DNA of 64,000 nucleotides from Phycisphaerales bacterium UBA5793. Lineage in GTDB: Bacteria > Planctomycetota > Phycisphaerae > Phycisphaerales > UBA5793. Shown piece by piece: positions 63,556 to 64,000 of this stretch. Numbering within the stretch: the first letter of the stretch is position 1; the number at the start of each line of letters is the position of its first letter. The notes under the pieces were generated by a model. It had not been told where the DNA came from. It did not search any database and saw only the letters and a list, made by a program, of their open reading frames with translations. The translations under genes were made by a program, and so were the position numbers. The DNA is taken from the NCBI GenBank assembly GCA_002418285.1, contig DIDT01000061.1, positions 1-64,000 on the forward strand. The letters run 5' to 3'.

Positions 63556-64000
63556 ATGACCGACCAGCCGCAACGCACACCCACCGAAGAAACCGCCTAC
63601 GCCGAGCAACTCATCGCCGATCGGCAGGCGAAGGTGATGCGGTTGCGCGATGAACTCGGCGTGAGCCCGTACGGTCGGCGCGTGGATGGGCTGATCTCGC
63701 TCGCCGAGGCGCGTGGGAAGTTCGTCGAAGGGGCCGAAGGCGACGCCCGGCCCGTCGTGCGCGTGGCCGGCCGCGTGATGCTCCACCGAGACGGTGGCAA
63801 GCTGCACTGGCTCAACATCCGCGACCTCACGGCCGACCTTCAGATCGCCGTTTCCAAGAAGGACGCCGACGAACAGAGCTTTGCTATCACGCAACTGACC
63901 GACCTTGGCGACATCATCGTCGTCGAGGGGCCGGTCATGAAGACGCGCACCGGCGAGATCACCATCTGGGCCAGCCGCGTCGAGATGGGTTGCAAGAGCG
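63556..64000 (+). CDS. lysS: Lysyl-tRNA synthetase, class II, N-terminal part
   Basis: 148 residues visible; the gene continues beyond the window. The N-terminal helix (LIADRQAKVMRLRDELGVSPYG) and OB-fold anticodon-binding domain (VVRVAGRVMLHRDGGKLHWLNIRD, GDIIVVEGPVMKTRTGEITI) match class II LysRS. Follows glyS by about 100 bases with its own leaderless-type box. Confidence 0.9.
   Translation, partial: MTDQPQRTPTEETAYAEQLIADRQAKVMRLRDELGVSPYGRRVDGLISLAEARGKFVEGAEGDARPVVRVAGRVMLHRDGGKLHWLNIRDLTADLQIAVSKKDADEQSFAITQLTDLGDIIVVEGPVMKTRTGEITIWASRVEMGCKS

Overview
The window looks like a chromosomal segment of a GC-rich planctomycete, most probably a member of the Phycisphaerae. Support comes from a pseudopilin carrying both the GFTLIE methylation site and the planctomycetal H-X9-DG motif, a VPAP...RRRR PEP-CTERM-like sorting tail, dockerin-type calcium repeats, a 2040-residue thioester alpha-2-macroglobulin, many large secreted proteins of unknown function, and isolated housekeeping genes instead of the long operons of proteobacteria. 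No phage, insertion sequence, integrase or CRISPR array was seen. The taxonomic call is inference from gene content, because no rRNA is present.

Layout. 1-3.9 kb: a secreted HAF-repeat-like protein whose signal peptide contains a (GA)18 microsatellite, a gene-poor stretch with a dispersed GC-rich repeat and a near-consensus sigma-54 promoter, a small secreted protein and a pseudopilin. 3.9-8.4 kb: a histidine kinase, an NtrC-type regulator and a secreted dockerin protein in one operon. 8.4-14.5 kb: the giant alpha-2-macroglobulin. 14.8-25.5 kb: a secreted protein, transketolase, two paralogous OprP-like porins each followed by a strong terminator, a ParA/VanZ-like pair, recO, and a PEP-CTERM-like protein. 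25.6-34 kb: acetyltransferase, ketosynthase, a CpxP-like secreted protein, a lipoprotein, rpiA, a degenerate M24 protein and metK. 34-46.6 kb: a 14-repeat propeller-like secreted protein, gltX, glnS, zinc-ribbon, CHAD and radical SAM proteins, several membrane proteins and trpB. 46.6-57.5 kb: PilZ and DUF342 proteins, two tRNAs, fusA, and an ltaE/GH172/glycosyltransferase operon. 57.5-64 kb: trigger factor, tyrosine phenol-lyase, a secreted protein, glyS and the start of lysS.

Functional themes. Translation is prominent: gltX, glnS, glyS, lysS, fusA, tig, tRNA-Leu(CAG) and a tRNA(CAU). Carbon metabolism is represented by tkt and rpiA of the non-oxidative pentose phosphate branch, and amino-acid metabolism by trpB, ltaE, metK and tyrosine phenol-lyase. 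The rest is largely cell envelope and export.

Two features of the whole window stand out. First, many genes that lack a Shine-Dalgarno sequence (HK, recO, gltX, glnS, trpB, glyS, lysS and others) have a TANNNT box ending 5-9 bases before the start codon, which is the signature of leaderless transcription; genes for secreted proteins mostly have good Shine-Dalgarno sequences. Second, two unrelated secreted proteins (34194-36629 and 60850-61737) end in the same four-cysteine module of about 100 residues, which looks like an undescribed C-terminal domain.
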